A stretch of 64,000 bases of DNA from an uncultured Agathobacter sp. Lineage in GTDB: Bacteria; Bacillota; Clostridia; Lachnospirales; Lachnospiraceae. The stretch covers positions 53,431 through 117,430 of the forward strand of contig CAJUND010000011.1 of assembly GCA_910587655.1 (NCBI GenBank), read 5' to 3'. The notes under the pieces are model-generated. The model had not been told where the DNA came from. It ran no database searches and was given only the letters and a program-made list of their open reading frames with translations. This document shows, one piece after another, positions 8,397 to 17,283 of the stretch. The position numbers and the translations under genes were made by a program. The first letter of the stretch is position 1; each line of letters starts with the position of its first letter.

Positions 8397-8795
8397 ATGA
8401 CAAGAAGTAAATTAAGGGAACAAACATTTAAAATGCTTTTCCGCATGGAATTTCATGAAGCAGAAGAGATGGACGAGCAGCTTGGGCTTTTTGGGGAGGA
8501 ATCCCAAAATATAAGCGAGGAGGAATCCGCCTATCTGGTCAAGAAGTGCCAGGGTGTTTTTGAACATGTAAAAGAAATCGACAGTGCAATTAACGAAGTG
8601 GCAAAGGGATGGAAGACCAGCCGTATGAACAAGGTCGATTTAACGGTACTCCGCCTTGCTGTATATGAAATTCGTTTTGAGGAGGATATTCCGTTTAAGG
8701 TGAGTGTGAATGAAGCGGTAGAGCTGGTAAAACAGTACGGGACAGAGGATTCCGCTTCATTTGTAAACGGGATTCTGGCAAAGTTTGCATCATGA
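8397..8795 (+). CDS. nusB: Transcription antitermination factor NusB
   Basis: NusB binds boxA RNA with NusE (S10) in antitermination complexes on rRNA operons. The 132-residue protein starts at 8397, chosen because GGAG (8386-8389) is 7 bases upstream; the in-frame ATG at 8367 lacks a site. Family features are the N-terminal SKLREQTFKMLF and the C-terminal NEAVELVKQYGTEDSASFVNGILAKF. The stop overlaps the xseA start (ATGA). Gene order Asp23-nusB-xseA-xseB-ispA-dxs matches Bacillus, but folD is missing between nusB and xseA. Confidence 0.93.
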   Translation: MTRSKLREQTFKMLFRMEFHEAEEMDEQLGLFGEESQNISEEESAYLVKKCQGVFEHVKEIDSAINEVAKGWKTSRMNKVDLTVLRLAVYEIRFEEDIPFKVSVNEAVELVKQYGTEDSASFVNGILAKFAS

Positions 8796-10003
8796 AAAAT
8801 GTATATACTGTAGAACAGATTAACAAATATATAAAAAATATGTTTGCACAGGATTTTATGCTTCAGCAGATCAGCATGAAAGGGGAAGTGTCAAACTGCA
8901 AGTACCATTCCAGCGGACATATTTATTTCAGCTTAAAGGATTCCGGCGGCGTCATGAAAGCCGTTATGTTTAAAGGCAGCCGTGCAGAGGGACTTGGTTT
9001 TTCCATGCAGGACGGCGACCAGGTGATTGTAACGGGTTCGGTTGAAGTGTATGAGCGGGACGGCGTATACCAGATGTATGCCAGAAAGATTGAACAGGAC
9101 GGCGAGGGAAATCTCTATCTTAAGTTTGAAAAGTTAAAAAAAGAGCTGGAAGAAATGGGGATGTTTGCCAGTGAATATAAGCGTCCCATTCCCAAATATG
9201 CAAAACGCGTTGGAATCGTTACGGCAGAAACCGGGGCGGCGATTCAGGATATCCGCAACATTTCGGCAAGAAGAAACCCATATGTGCAGCTGATTCTGTG
9301 CCCTGCACTGGTACAGGGAGAGGGCGCGAAAGAATCCATCGTAAACGGAATCCATGCACTGGAGCAGCTTGGGGTTGACGTCATTATTGTAGGCAGGGGC
9401 GGGGGTTCCATGGAGGATTTATGGGCGTTTAATGAAGAAATTGTTGCGCGTGCAGTGTTTGACTGTTCCGTTCCGGTGATATCCGCAGTCGGTCATGAGA
9501 CGGACTGGACCATTGTGGATTTTGTTGCGGACCAGAGGGCCCCCACGCCGTCAGCTGCTGCGGAGCTTGCTGTCTTTGATTACAGAATCATCATGCAGGA
9601 ACTGGATTCACTGCAGGAACTTCTTATGCGTGAGCTGGGGCGCAAGCTGGAACATGCCCAGTTGCGTCTGGGTAACCTCAGGCTGAAATTAAAACTGCGC
9701 AGTCCCGTAAACCGGCTGAGTGAAAACAAAAACCGGATAGCGGATTACGAAGAAAAAACAGAACTGGCGATGAAACAGAAGCTGCTTTCATACCGTCATA
9801 AATTAAAGCTTCTGGCGCAGAGGCTGGAAGGGGATTCCCCGGTAAAAAAGCTTGGGGGAGGTTATGCCTTTGTATCCATAAACGGTAAAGGATTAAAGCA
9901 TGTATCGGATACAAAGACCGGAGATGAATTACAGATTGTTCTGCCGGACGGAACCATCAGGGCAAAGGTGGAGGAAACTAAGCCAGGAACGGAGGAAGCA
10001 TAA
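8792..10003 (+). CDS. xseA: Exodeoxyribonuclease VII large subunit
   Basis: Large subunit of exonuclease VII, which degrades single-stranded DNA to short acid-insoluble oligonucleotides. The 403-residue chain has the N-terminal OB-fold (tRNA_anti-like, about 5-100) containing MKGEVSNCKYHSSGHIYFSLKD, read in part. The catalytic domain includes VGRGGGSMEDLWAFNEE and SAVGHETDWTIVD, followed by the helical C-terminus that binds XseB. Length is normal. The start overlaps nusB by 4 bases; xseB begins 4 bases after its stop. Confidence 0.95.
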   Translation: MKNVYTVEQINKYIKNMFAQDFMLQQISMKGEVSNCKYHSSGHIYFSLKDSGGVMKAVMFKGSRAEGLGFSMQDGDQVIVTGSVEVYERDGVYQMYARKIEQDGEGNLYLKFEKLKKELEEMGMFASEYKRPIPKYAKRVGIVTAETGAAIQDIRNISARRNPYVQLILCPALVQGEGAKESIVNGIHALEQLGVDVIIVGRGGGSMEDLWAFNEEIVARAVFDCSVPVISAVGHETDWTIVDFVADQRAPTPSAAAELAVFDYRIIMQELDSLQELLMRELGRKLEHAQLRLGNLRLKLKLRSPVNRLSENKNRIADYEEKTELAMKQKLLSYRHKLKLLAQRLEGDSPVKKLGGGYAFVSINGKGLKHVSDTKTGDELQIVLPDGTIRAKVEETKPGTEEA

Positions 10004-10007
10004 AATC

Positions 10008-10220
10008 ATGGAAGAAAAAACAGAAAACGGACTGGAGGCGCGTTTTTCCAGAATTGAGGAAATCATAGGACGGATGGAAGATGAAAACGTGTCGCTCGAT
10101 GAGTCATTTGAACTGTATAAAAAAGGATTAAATGAAATCAAAGCAGCAAACAAAGCGCTGGATACAATAGAAAAAGAGATGCTTGTGCTGCGGGCAGACG
10201 GGGAACTGGAGGAGTTCTGA
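10008..10220 (+). CDS. xseB: Exodeoxyribonuclease VII small subunit
   Basis: A 70-residue helical protein that coats the arm of XseA. The start at 10008 has GGAGGA 12-17 bases upstream and gives the normal N-terminus; the longer in-frame extension back to 9900 would overlap xseA. Family signature: FSRIEEIIGRMEDENVSLDE (residues 11-30) and FELYKKGL. The stop codon overlaps the ispA start (TGATG). Confidence 0.93.
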   Translation: MEEKTENGLEARFSRIEEIIGRMEDENVSLDESFELYKKGLNEIKAANKALDTIEKEMLVLRADGELEEF

Positions 10221-11110
10221 TGGATATCGAAAGAGAAATCGCAGGTCGCGCGAAGGATATTGAACAGAGAATCAAAAAATATATGCCAAAAGAAAGCGGC
10301 ATGCAGCAGACGGTTATTGACGCCATGTCATACAGTATCTTCGCTGGAGGAAAACGTCTGCGTCCCATGATGATGGAGGCTGCTTACGAGATGTTCGGCG
10401 GCACAGACAGGGAGGCCGTTGAACCGTTTATGGCGGCAATTGAAATGATTCATACCTATTCCCTTGTGCATGACGACCTTCCGGCGATGGACAACGATGA
10501 TTACCGCCGCGGGAAAGAAACCACCCATAAGCATTTTGGGGAAGCCATGGGGATTCTTGCCGGGGATGCGCTGTTAAATTATGCTTACGAAACCATAGCG
10601 GCAGCGTTATGTAAAGCAGACAGCGCACACACCATACAGGCATTTGGCATACTTGCGAAAAAGGCAGGGGTATACGGTATGGTCGGCGGTCAGACTGTGG
10701 ATGTGGAAAGTGAAAGAAACCAGACAGCTGATGCCAAAAGGCTTGATTTTATTTACCGCTTAAAAACCGGTGCGCTGATGGAAGCAGCCCTGATGACAGG
10801 AGCTGTGCTTGCAGGAGCCTCTTCCTGGGATGTTTCCGCTATGGAGCAGGCAGGAACAAAGCTTGGAATGGCATTCCAGATTGCGGATGATGTGCTGGAT
10901 GAGACAAGTACGCAGGAAGTGCTGGGAAAGCCGGTTGGCAGTGACAGCAGAAACCAGAAAATGACATATGTTGCCCTAGAGGGGATTGATAAAGCAAAAG
11001 AGGAAGTTGCAAGGCTCTCAGAAGAAGCGGTTGCAGTTTTGGACGGCTTTCAAGGAGAACATACCTTTCTTAGGGAATTATTTTTGTATCTGATTTACAG
11101 AAAAAAATAA
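10220..11110 (+). CDS. ispA: Polyprenyl (farnesyl/geranyl) diphosphate synthase
   Basis: Condenses isopentenyl and allylic diphosphates to farnesyl diphosphate, the precursor of undecaprenyl carriers and quinone side chains. The 296-residue trans-prenyltransferase has the first Asp-rich motif DDLPAMDNDD at 85-94, the second DDVLD near residue 229, and the GGKRLRP substrate motif (43-49). The short spacing in the first motif and total length fit farnesyl diphosphate synthase. Coupled to xseB by overlap and followed by dxs. Confidence 0.93.
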   Translation: MDIEREIAGRAKDIEQRIKKYMPKESGMQQTVIDAMSYSIFAGGKRLRPMMMEAAYEMFGGTDREAVEPFMAAIEMIHTYSLVHDDLPAMDNDDYRRGKETTHKHFGEAMGILAGDALLNYAYETIAAALCKADSAHTIQAFGILAKKAGVYGMVGGQTVDVESERNQTADAKRLDFIYRLKTGALMEAALMTGAVLAGASSWDVSAMEQAGTKLGMAFQIADDVLDETSTQEVLGKPVGSDSRNQKMTYVALEGIDKAKEEVARLSEEAVAVLDGFQGEHTFLRELFLYLIYRKK

Positions 11111-11135
11111 AGCAGGCGCTGCATTTGAGGGAAGT

Positions 11136-13004
11136 ATGTTTTTAGAGCGTATAAAAAACGTAAATGATATTAAACAATTCAATGAAGAGGAACTGGAAGA
11201 ACTTTCCGCAGAGATACGGGATTTTCTGGTGGAATCAATAGCCAGGACCGGAGGACATCTGGCATCAAATCTCGGTGTGGTTGAGCTTACCATGGCGCTT
11301 CATCTGTCATTTGACCTGACTTCTGACAAAATCATCTGGGATGTCGGGCACCAGTCCTATACCCACAAAATCCTTACCGGAAGAAAGGACGGATTTGCCA
11401 GTCTGCGGCAGTATGGCGGAATGAGCGGATTCCCCAAAACAAGTGAGCATATAGCAGATACCTTTAATACCGGACACAGCTCGACTTCCATCTCTGCGGG
11501 ACTTGGACTGGCGGCAGCAAGGGAACTGGCGGGCGAAAAATATCATGTTGTTTCCGTGATCGGGGACGGTGCGCTGACCGGGGGGCTTGCCTTTGAGGCG
11601 ATGAATAATGCATCGCGCATGAATTCCAACTTTATTATTGTATTAAACGACAATAATATGTCCATTTCAGAAAATGTCGGTGCCATGAATCAGTACCTGA
11701 GCAATTTCAGAACTTCAGATGCATATAACGACTTAAAACTTGGCATCACCAATTCATTAAATAAAATCCCCCTGTTTGGTGAACGGATGGTACGCAGCAT
11801 TAGAAATGCCAAAAGCGGAATCAAGCAGCTGTTTGTACCGGGGATGTTTTTTGAGGAGATTGGAATAATTTATCTTGGTCCGGTGGACGGTGAAAATATC
11901 AAAGAAATGCGGAAAGTATTTGCAGAGGCAAAGCGTGTGAAAGGCCCCGTGCTTGTCCATGTCATTACCAAAAAGGGGAGCGGTTATGTTCCGGCGGAGC
12001 GGCATCCTTCGCGTTTTCACGGAACGGATGCGTTTGATGTGGATACTGGAAAGCCTCTGAAAGAAAAAAGCAGACCGGCATATACAGATATCTTTTCCTC
12101 GTTCATGAAAAAAATGGGGGAACAGGAAACAAAACTGGTTGCTGTTACTGCCGCAATGGATGCAGGAACCGGGCTGGCACGGTTCAGAAAACTTTATCCC
12201 GAACGTTTTTTTGATGTGGGAATTGCAGAGGAACATGCAGTGACCTTTGCCGCCGGACTTGCCAGGGCAGGGATGAAGCCTGTTTTTGCAGTATATTCGT
12301 CTTTTCTGCAGAGGGCTTACGACCAGATTTTACATGACGTTTGCGCACAGAAGCTTCCCGTTGTATTTGCCATTGACCGTGCGGGACTAGTGGGAAAAGA
12401 CGGGGAAACACACCAGGGAATCTATGACCTGTCGTATCTTACCACAATACCGGGACTGACTGTGATGGCGCCCAAAAACCGGTGGGAACTTACTGATATG
12501 CTGACATATGCCGTGGATGCAGATGAACCGGTTGCCGTTCGGTATCCGAAAGGGGATGCCTGCACCCTGTTTCAGGACAGCCGTGCAGAAATTGTAAAAG
12601 GAAAAGCAGAACTGCTTGTAAAAGGAAGCCGGGTGGCGCTTTTTGCCATCGGCTCAATGGTAGAAACGGCAGAAGAGGTCAGGATACTGCTTGAAAAAGA
12701 GGGAATTTATGCAACTCTTGTGAATGCCAGGTTTGCCAGGCCGCTGGATGACGACTGTATCATCCAGCTGGCAAAAAACCATGAGCTTATTGTCACACTG
12801 GAAGAAAATATAAAAAGCGCGGGAATCGGGGAGCATGCGGCAGCGCTGCTTTATGAAAGGCAGAGAAAGGTAAAACTGGTTCCGGTTGCAATTTCTGACC
12901 AGTTTGTACCGCACGGAAGTGTGGAAATTCTAAAAAAAGAACTGGGACTGGATGCAGTGTCCATCGCCAAAAAAATAATGCTGGAGCTTGAAACAGAAAA
13001 ATGA
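11136..13004 (+). CDS. dxs: 1-deoxy-D-xylulose-5-phosphate synthase
   Basis: Condenses pyruvate and glyceraldehyde-3-phosphate with thiamine diphosphate, the first step of the MEP isoprenoid pathway. The 622-residue chain has the thiamine-binding GDGALTGGLAFEAMNNA segment (about 146-162), HPSRFHGTDAFD, the transketolase pyrimidine-binding domain with FDVGIAEEHAVTFAAGLA and a C-terminal transketolase domain. The start has GAGGG 5 bases upstream. Stop and tlyA start overlap (ATGA). Confidence 0.95.
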   Translation: MFLERIKNVNDIKQFNEEELEELSAEIRDFLVESIARTGGHLASNLGVVELTMALHLSFDLTSDKIIWDVGHQSYTHKILTGRKDGFASLRQYGGMSGFPKTSEHIADTFNTGHSSTSISAGLGLAAARELAGEKYHVVSVIGDGALTGGLAFEAMNNASRMNSNFIIVLNDNNMSISENVGAMNQYLSNFRTSDAYNDLKLGITNSLNKIPLFGERMVRSIRNAKSGIKQLFVPGMFFEEIGIIYLGPVDGENIKEMRKVFAEAKRVKGPVLVHVITKKGSGYVPAERHPSRFHGTDAFDVDTGKPLKEKSRPAYTDIFSSFMKKMGEQETKLVAVTAAMDAGTGLARFRKLYPERFFDVGIAEEHAVTFAAGLARAGMKPVFAVYSSFLQRAYDQILHDVCAQKLPVVFAIDRAGLVGKDGETHQGIYDLSYLTTIPGLTVMAPKNRWELTDMLTYAVDADEPVAVRYPKGDACTLFQDSRAEIVKGKAELLVKGSRVALFAIGSMVETAEEVRILLEKEGIYATLVNARFARPLDDDCIIQLAKNHELIVTLEENIKSAGIGEHAAALLYERQRKVKLVPVAISDQFVPHGSVEILKKELGLDAVSIAKKIMLELETEK

Positions 13005-13804
13005 AAGAACGATTAGATGTTTTACTTGTAAACAGAGGACTTGCACCGTCAAGGGAAAAGGCAAAGGCCATGATAATGGCAGGCAGTGTGTTTGTCGGAA
13101 ACAACCGAGAGGATAAAGCCGGGGCCGCATTCCCGGCGGACTGTCAGATTGAAATTCATGGGAATACTTTAAAATATGTCAGCCGCGGCGGATTAAAGCT
13201 GGAAAAAGCAATGACGCATTTCGGCATACAGCTTGACGGAAAAACCTGCATGGATATCGGTGCGTCCACCGGTGGTTTTACAGACTGCATGTTACAAAAC
13301 GGCGCAGAGTCAGTTTTTGCCATAGATGTAGGATACGGGCAGCTGGCATGGAAACTCCGCCAGGACCCGCGGGTGGTCTGTATGGAAAAAACCAATATCC
13401 GCTATGTGACACCGGAGGATGTTCCGGCTCTTTCAGATTTTGCATCCGTGGATGTTTCATTTATCTCCCTGACAAAAGTACTCGGTCCTGCCAGAAATCT
13501 GTTAAAGGACAACGGAGAAATGGTCTGTCTGATTAAGCCGCAGTTTGAAGCGGGCAGGGAAAAAGTCGGGAAAAAAGGCGTGGTAAGGGAAAAGTCCGTG
13601 CATGAAGAAGTGATTTGCATGGTAACGGACTTTGCACTTGGTGCAGGCTTTTCGGTATGCGGTCTCGAATATTCCCCGATTAAGGGACCGGAAGGAAATA
13701 TCGAGTACCTGGTTTATCTGATAAAAAGCGGGGAAACAGTAAAGGAGGATTCCGTGGATATTTCTGCCGTAGTTTCTGCGGCACACGGGGAATTGGATAA
13801 ATAA
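13001..13804 (+). CDS. tlyA: TlyA family rRNA (cytidine-2'-O)-methyltransferase
   Basis: A 267-residue protein with an N-terminal S4 RNA-binding domain (ERLDVLLVNRGLAPSREKAK, residues 2-21) and an FtsJ-like SAM methyltransferase domain with MDIGASTGGFTDCMLQNGA (motif I, about 84-102). TlyA enzymes 2'-O-methylate rRNA cytidines; older annotation as hemolysin is misleading. It matches Bacillus YqxC in position (dxs-yqxC-argR-recN). Its stop codon directly precedes the nadK start codon. Confidence 0.92.
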   Translation: MKERLDVLLVNRGLAPSREKAKAMIMAGSVFVGNNREDKAGAAFPADCQIEIHGNTLKYVSRGGLKLEKAMTHFGIQLDGKTCMDIGASTGGFTDCMLQNGAESVFAIDVGYGQLAWKLRQDPRVVCMEKTNIRYVTPEDVPALSDFASVDVSFISLTKVLGPARNLLKDNGEMVCLIKPQFEAGREKVGKKGVVREKSVHEEVICMVTDFALGAGFSVCGLEYSPIKGPEGNIEYLVYLIKSGETVKEDSVDISAVVSAAHGELDK

Positions 13805-14656
13805 ATGCAGAAATTTGTACTGGTAACCAATACTTATAAAGATAAAAACCTTCATCTTTCCAGGGAAATTGTTACATACATCCAAAAACGCGGAGGAGAG
13901 GCAAAAATCTGTATCAGCAGCATCCGCGGGGAGGAAGAGAAAAATTTCAGTCTTTCTGAAATTCCGGAGGATACGGACTGTATTCTGGTGCTTGGAGGGG
14001 ACGGAACCCTGATCCGTGCAGCTACCAAAGTAGAATCCCTGCAGATTCCGTTAATCGGGATAAATCTAGGAACACTTGGATATTTGTGTGAGCTGGAAGA
14101 ACAGTCGGTATTTGATGCCATTGACCGGCTGATGGCAGGAGAGTACATGATGGAAGAGCGGATTATGCTCCGCGGATGGAAAAATGGTGAAACGAAGCAG
14201 CGTCTTGCGCTCAATGATGTGGTGATTCACTGGGCAGGGGATTTGTCCATGCTGCAGCTTCATGTCTACGTAAATGAAAAATTCCTGACGACCTATCATG
14301 CCGATGGAATCATTGTCGCAACTCCGACGGGGTCCACCGGTTATAATATGTCTGCGGGGGGGCCGATTGTGGATCCCAGGGCAAAGATGCTTCTTCTTAC
14401 GCCGATTAATGCACATGATTTAAATTCCCAGAGCATTGTGCTCAATTCCCAGGATACTGTGGAAATAAAAATGGGAAGCAGACGCTTTCAGGAAGGCGAA
14501 CAGGCAGTAGTCGGATTTGACGGGGATACCGCCCTGCATCTTCTGGCTGGGGAAAGTATGAAAATATCCCTTGCCAGCCATGTCGTAAAAATCTGTAAAA
14601 TCAGCAACGAAAGTTTTCTTGAAATTCTTCAGAAAAAGATGCAGTGTGTTCTTTAA
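13805..14656 (+). CDS. nadK: NAD kinase
   Basis: Phosphorylates NAD to NADP. The 283-residue protein has the GGDGT motif (VLGGDGTLIRA, about residue 60) and the second conserved block DGIIVATPTGSTGYNMSAGG (169-188 approx.). It sits between tlyA and argR as in many Clostridia. The start codon follows the tlyA stop directly, so it is translationally coupled. Confidence 0.93.
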   Translation: MQKFVLVTNTYKDKNLHLSREIVTYIQKRGGEAKICISSIRGEEEKNFSLSEIPEDTDCILVLGGDGTLIRAATKVESLQIPLIGINLGTLGYLCELEEQSVFDAIDRLMAGEYMMEERIMLRGWKNGETKQRLALNDVVIHWAGDLSMLQLHVYVNEKFLTTYHADGIIVATPTGSTGYNMSAGGPIVDPRAKMLLLTPINAHDLNSQSIVLNSQDTVEIKMGSRRFQEGEQAVVGFDGDTALHLLAGESMKISLASHVVKICKISNESFLEILQKKMQCVL

Positions 14657-14668
14657 AACGGGGGATAT

Positions 14669-15121
14669 ATGAAATCAAAAAGGCAATCCAAAATTCTTGA
14701 AATTATAAATAAATACCATGTGGAAACGCAGGAAGAACTGTCAGCTTATCTGGAGAAAGAAGGATTTGCTGCCACTCAGGCTACGGTTTCAAGGGATATC
14801 AGGGAGCTGAAACTCACAAAGATTTCCGGGGATAACGGAAGGCAGCGGTATGCAGTGATTACCGATGCAGATACCGGCATGACCGGGAAATATGCAAGAG
14901 TACTGCAGGAGGGATTTCTATCCATGGACTGTGCAGAAAATCTTGTTGTGATTAAGACCGTGGCTGGAATGGCATCGGCAGTTGGAGCGGCAGTCGATGC
15001 CATGAAGATCGAGGAACTGCTTGGCTCCCTTGCAGGAGATGATACAATTCTTTGTGTGATTCGTACTTCGGAAGATGCAAAGAATGTGATGAAAAGACTG
15101 CAGAAAATAATAGAAGGATAA
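14669..15121 (+). CDS. argR: Arginine repressor
   Basis: Arginine-responsive regulator of arginine synthesis and breakdown. The 150-residue chain has an N-terminal winged helix (RQSKILEIINKYHVETQEEL) with the recognition region ATQATVSRDIRELKLTK, and a C-terminal arginine-binding hexamerisation domain with LVVIKTVAGMASAVGAAVD and GDDTILCVIRT. GGGGG lies 8 bases before the start. A possible target, argH, is in this window at 63395, but I did not find a convincing ARG box before it. Confidence 0.94.
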   Translation: MKSKRQSKILEIINKYHVETQEELSAYLEKEGFAATQATVSRDIRELKLTKISGDNGRQRYAVITDADTGMTGKYARVLQEGFLSMDCAENLVVIKTVAGMASAVGAAVDAMKIEELLGSLAGDDTILCVIRTSEDAKNVMKRLQKIIEG

Positions 15122-15132
15122 GGTATTCCCTG

Positions 15133-15171
15133 GCTGCAGTGTGAAAACGGACTGTGTTTTTGCACTGCAGC
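15133..15171 (+). terminator. Hairpin at the end of the nusB-argR operon
   Basis: A perfect 9-bp stem, GCTGCAGTG (15133-15141) with CACTGCAGC (15163-15171). The long loop contains a second pairing, AAAAC with GTTTT. The following sequence is only moderately T-rich, so termination is likely but not certain. Confidence 0.5.
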
Positions 15172-15470
15172 TTCAGTGATTTATTTATACGGTTGTTAAA
15201 ACAAAAATAAATAAAATATACACAATAATTAAAACTATATATAAAAATTATATTTTTATCCTATAGATAATTTTGTATTACAAAATAAGATGGAAAGTTA
15301 AATATAAAAATAATTTATTTTGTAATATTTTATATGTAAATATAATTTTATGAATTAATAATTAATTGCATTTTTAATAATTATATCTACTGGATTTGAT
15401 AAACAAATGAGCTAATAATGATAATTATATTATGATATAATAAAATATCAAAAGCTTAAAAGGAGGAAAA
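15172..15470. other. Extremely AT-rich intergenic region before recN
   Basis: About 300 bases, almost all A and T from 15195 to 15450, far more AT-rich than any neighbour, with no open frame, repeat unit or RNA motif I recognise. It may act as a curved or easily melted promoter upstream region for recN. No SOS (LexA) box of the Firmicutes type was seen. Confidence 0.7.
15433..15441 (+). promoter_or_regulatory. Extended -10 element of recN
   Basis: TGATATAAT lies 30 bases before the recN start. The -35 position holds only AT-rich sequence, as expected for an extended -10 promoter. Confidence 0.5.
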
Positions 15471-17138
15471 ATGCTACAAAATCTACATTTGAAAAATCTG
15501 GCTTTAATTGACGAAACAGAGGTTGAATTTAACGATGGACTTAATATTTTATCGGGTGAAACCGGAGCAGGAAAATCAATTATTATCGGCTCCATTAACC
15601 TGGCACTTGGGGAGAAAGTTTCTAAAGAGTTATTAAGGGACAACGGTGAAACAGCACTGGTGGAACTGGTCTTTTTTGTGGAAAATCCTGCCGTTCTGGA
15701 TGAAATCCGGGCAATGGACATAGAAGTGGAGGATGAAACGGTTATATTAAGCCGTAAAATAACTTCCGGGCGTGCAGTGGCAAGAATCAATGGTGAAGCA
15801 GTATCCGTTTCAAAAATGAAGGCTGTTGCATCGCTTTTAATAGATATCCACGGCCAGCATGAACACCAGTCCCTGTTATCTCCTAAAAAACATCTGGAGC
15901 TTCTCGATGAATTTGCAAAGGAGTCCCTTGGGAATAAAAAAGAAAAACTCCGCGCATGTTTCCAGGAATACCGTAAGCTGCATGAGGAATGGGAAAATTC
16001 CAGAATGGATACAGGGGAACGGGCAAAGGAACTTTCGTTTCTGGAATATGAAGTCAAGGAAATCGGGGAGGCGCAGCTGACACCCGGTGAGGATGAAGAA
16101 CTGGAAAAGCGTTTCCGCAGATTTTTAAATGGAAAAAAAATCATGGATGCCGTTGAAATTGCAGACGCCGCCATATGTGGAGAGGGAGAAAGCGCCTCCG
16201 GGCTGGTCGGAAGGGCACTCAGGGAGCTGACAGCTGTTGCTTCCGCTGACGAGCGTGTAGAGGAAATGCAAAAGCAGCTTATGGATATAGATGCTCTGCT
16301 TGGCGACTTTGTCCACGAACTGGGGGCATACCGTGCCAGTGAGGAGTTTGATGATGAAACATATTATGAAACAGAAAAACGCCTGGACACCATTAACCAC
16401 CTGAAATCAAAGTATGGAAATACTATTTCGGAAATTCTTGATGCCTGTGAGGAGAAAACAAAGAGAATTGCTGTTTTAAATGATTACGATGAATATCTGA
16501 ATAAACTTTCGGCAAATCTGAAAGAAAAGGAAAAACAGCTGGAAAAACTCTGCGCGGAGGTATCTGACATACGGAAAAAAGAAAGCAGGAAACTGGCGGA
16601 CGCAGTTGCTGCTGCGCTTGCTGATTTAAATTTTCTGGATGTTTCATTTTCCATGGATTTCAGGCAGACAGACTTTACAGCAAACGGAACTGACGAAATG
16701 GAATTTCTGATTTCGACCAATCCCGGCGAACCGTTAAAACCGCTTGCCAAAATAGCTTCCGGAGGAGAACTGTCCAGAATTGCCCTTGCGGTGAAAACCG
16801 TAATGGCTGCAGATTCCATCGGAACACTGATTTTTGATGAGATTGACAGCGGAATCAGTGGCAGGACGGCACAGATGGTGTCAGAAAAAATGAATTTTCT
16901 TGCAAAAGACCACCAGATAATTTCCATTACACACCTTCCGCAGATTGCAGCCATGGCAGATGCACATTTTTTAATTGAAAAATCAGTGGAAAAACAGTCC
17001 ACAGTATCCAGAATTCACCGTCTGGACGAAGAGGAAAGTGTAAGGGAACTTGCAAGAATGCTTGGCGGTGTTGAAATTACAGATACTGTACTTATGAGCG
17101 CCCGTGAAATGAAAACGATGGCACACATGAAAAAATAA
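15471..17138 (+). CDS. recN: DNA repair protein RecN
   Basis: SMC-like ATPase that acts early at double-strand breaks. The 555-residue protein has an N-terminal Walker A (GETGAGKSIIIG, about 29-40), two coiled-coil arms (about 160-370), and the C-terminal signature LSRIALAVK, Walker B LIFDEIDSGISGR and the H-loop SITHLPQIAAMADAHF. Length is typical. The start has AGGAGGAAAA directly upstream. It lies between argR and spoIVB exactly as in Bacillus. Confidence 0.95.
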   Translation: MLQNLHLKNLALIDETEVEFNDGLNILSGETGAGKSIIIGSINLALGEKVSKELLRDNGETALVELVFFVENPAVLDEIRAMDIEVEDETVILSRKITSGRAVARINGEAVSVSKMKAVASLLIDIHGQHEHQSLLSPKKHLELLDEFAKESLGNKKEKLRACFQEYRKLHEEWENSRMDTGERAKELSFLEYEVKEIGEAQLTPGEDEELEKRFRRFLNGKKIMDAVEIADAAICGEGESASGLVGRALRELTAVASADERVEEMQKQLMDIDALLGDFVHELGAYRASEEFDDETYYETEKRLDTINHLKSKYGNTISEILDACEEKTKRIAVLNDYDEYLNKLSANLKEKEKQLEKLCAEVSDIRKKESRKLADAVAAALADLNFLDVSFSMDFRQTDFTANGTDEMEFLISTNPGEPLKPLAKIASGGELSRIALAVKTVMAADSIGTLIFDEIDSGISGRTAQMVSEKMNFLAKDHQIISITHLPQIAAMADAHFLIEKSVEKQSTVSRIHRLDEEESVRELARMLGGVEITDTVLMSAREMKTMAHMKK

Positions 17139-17154
17139 AAATGTGGGATACTAT

Positions 17155-17260
17155 GTAATATTCCTGTAAAGCAGGAATGTTACCCACGCAAATCATTTCG
17201 CAGGGCGAATTGTAATATGATTTGCTCCATATGTAATATTCCTGCAAAGCAGGAATGTTA
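17155..17260. repeat. Second locus of the palindromic repeat family
   Basis: Hairpin (17155-17166 with 17172-17183), 40-nt core (17186-17225), TCC, and then the same hairpin again (17233-17244 with 17250-17260). The core aligns without gaps to those at 16-55 and 92-131 (29 of 40 identical), keeping the outer stem GCAAATC/GATTTGC and inner hairpin TTCGC-AGG-GCGAA. The changed stem bases are compensated: GC/GC at the start of the window, AT/AT here. It lies between recN and spoIVB. Confidence 0.85.
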
Positions 17261-17283
17261 TTTATTGTTTAGGAGAATTTGGC

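Noticed and set aside
15172..15470. SOS box controlling recN
   Set aside because: No match to the Firmicutes LexA site in the AT-rich region.
15425..16174. Minus-strand 249-residue open frame opposite recN
   Set aside because: Shadow frame; recN motifs on the plus strand are unambiguous.
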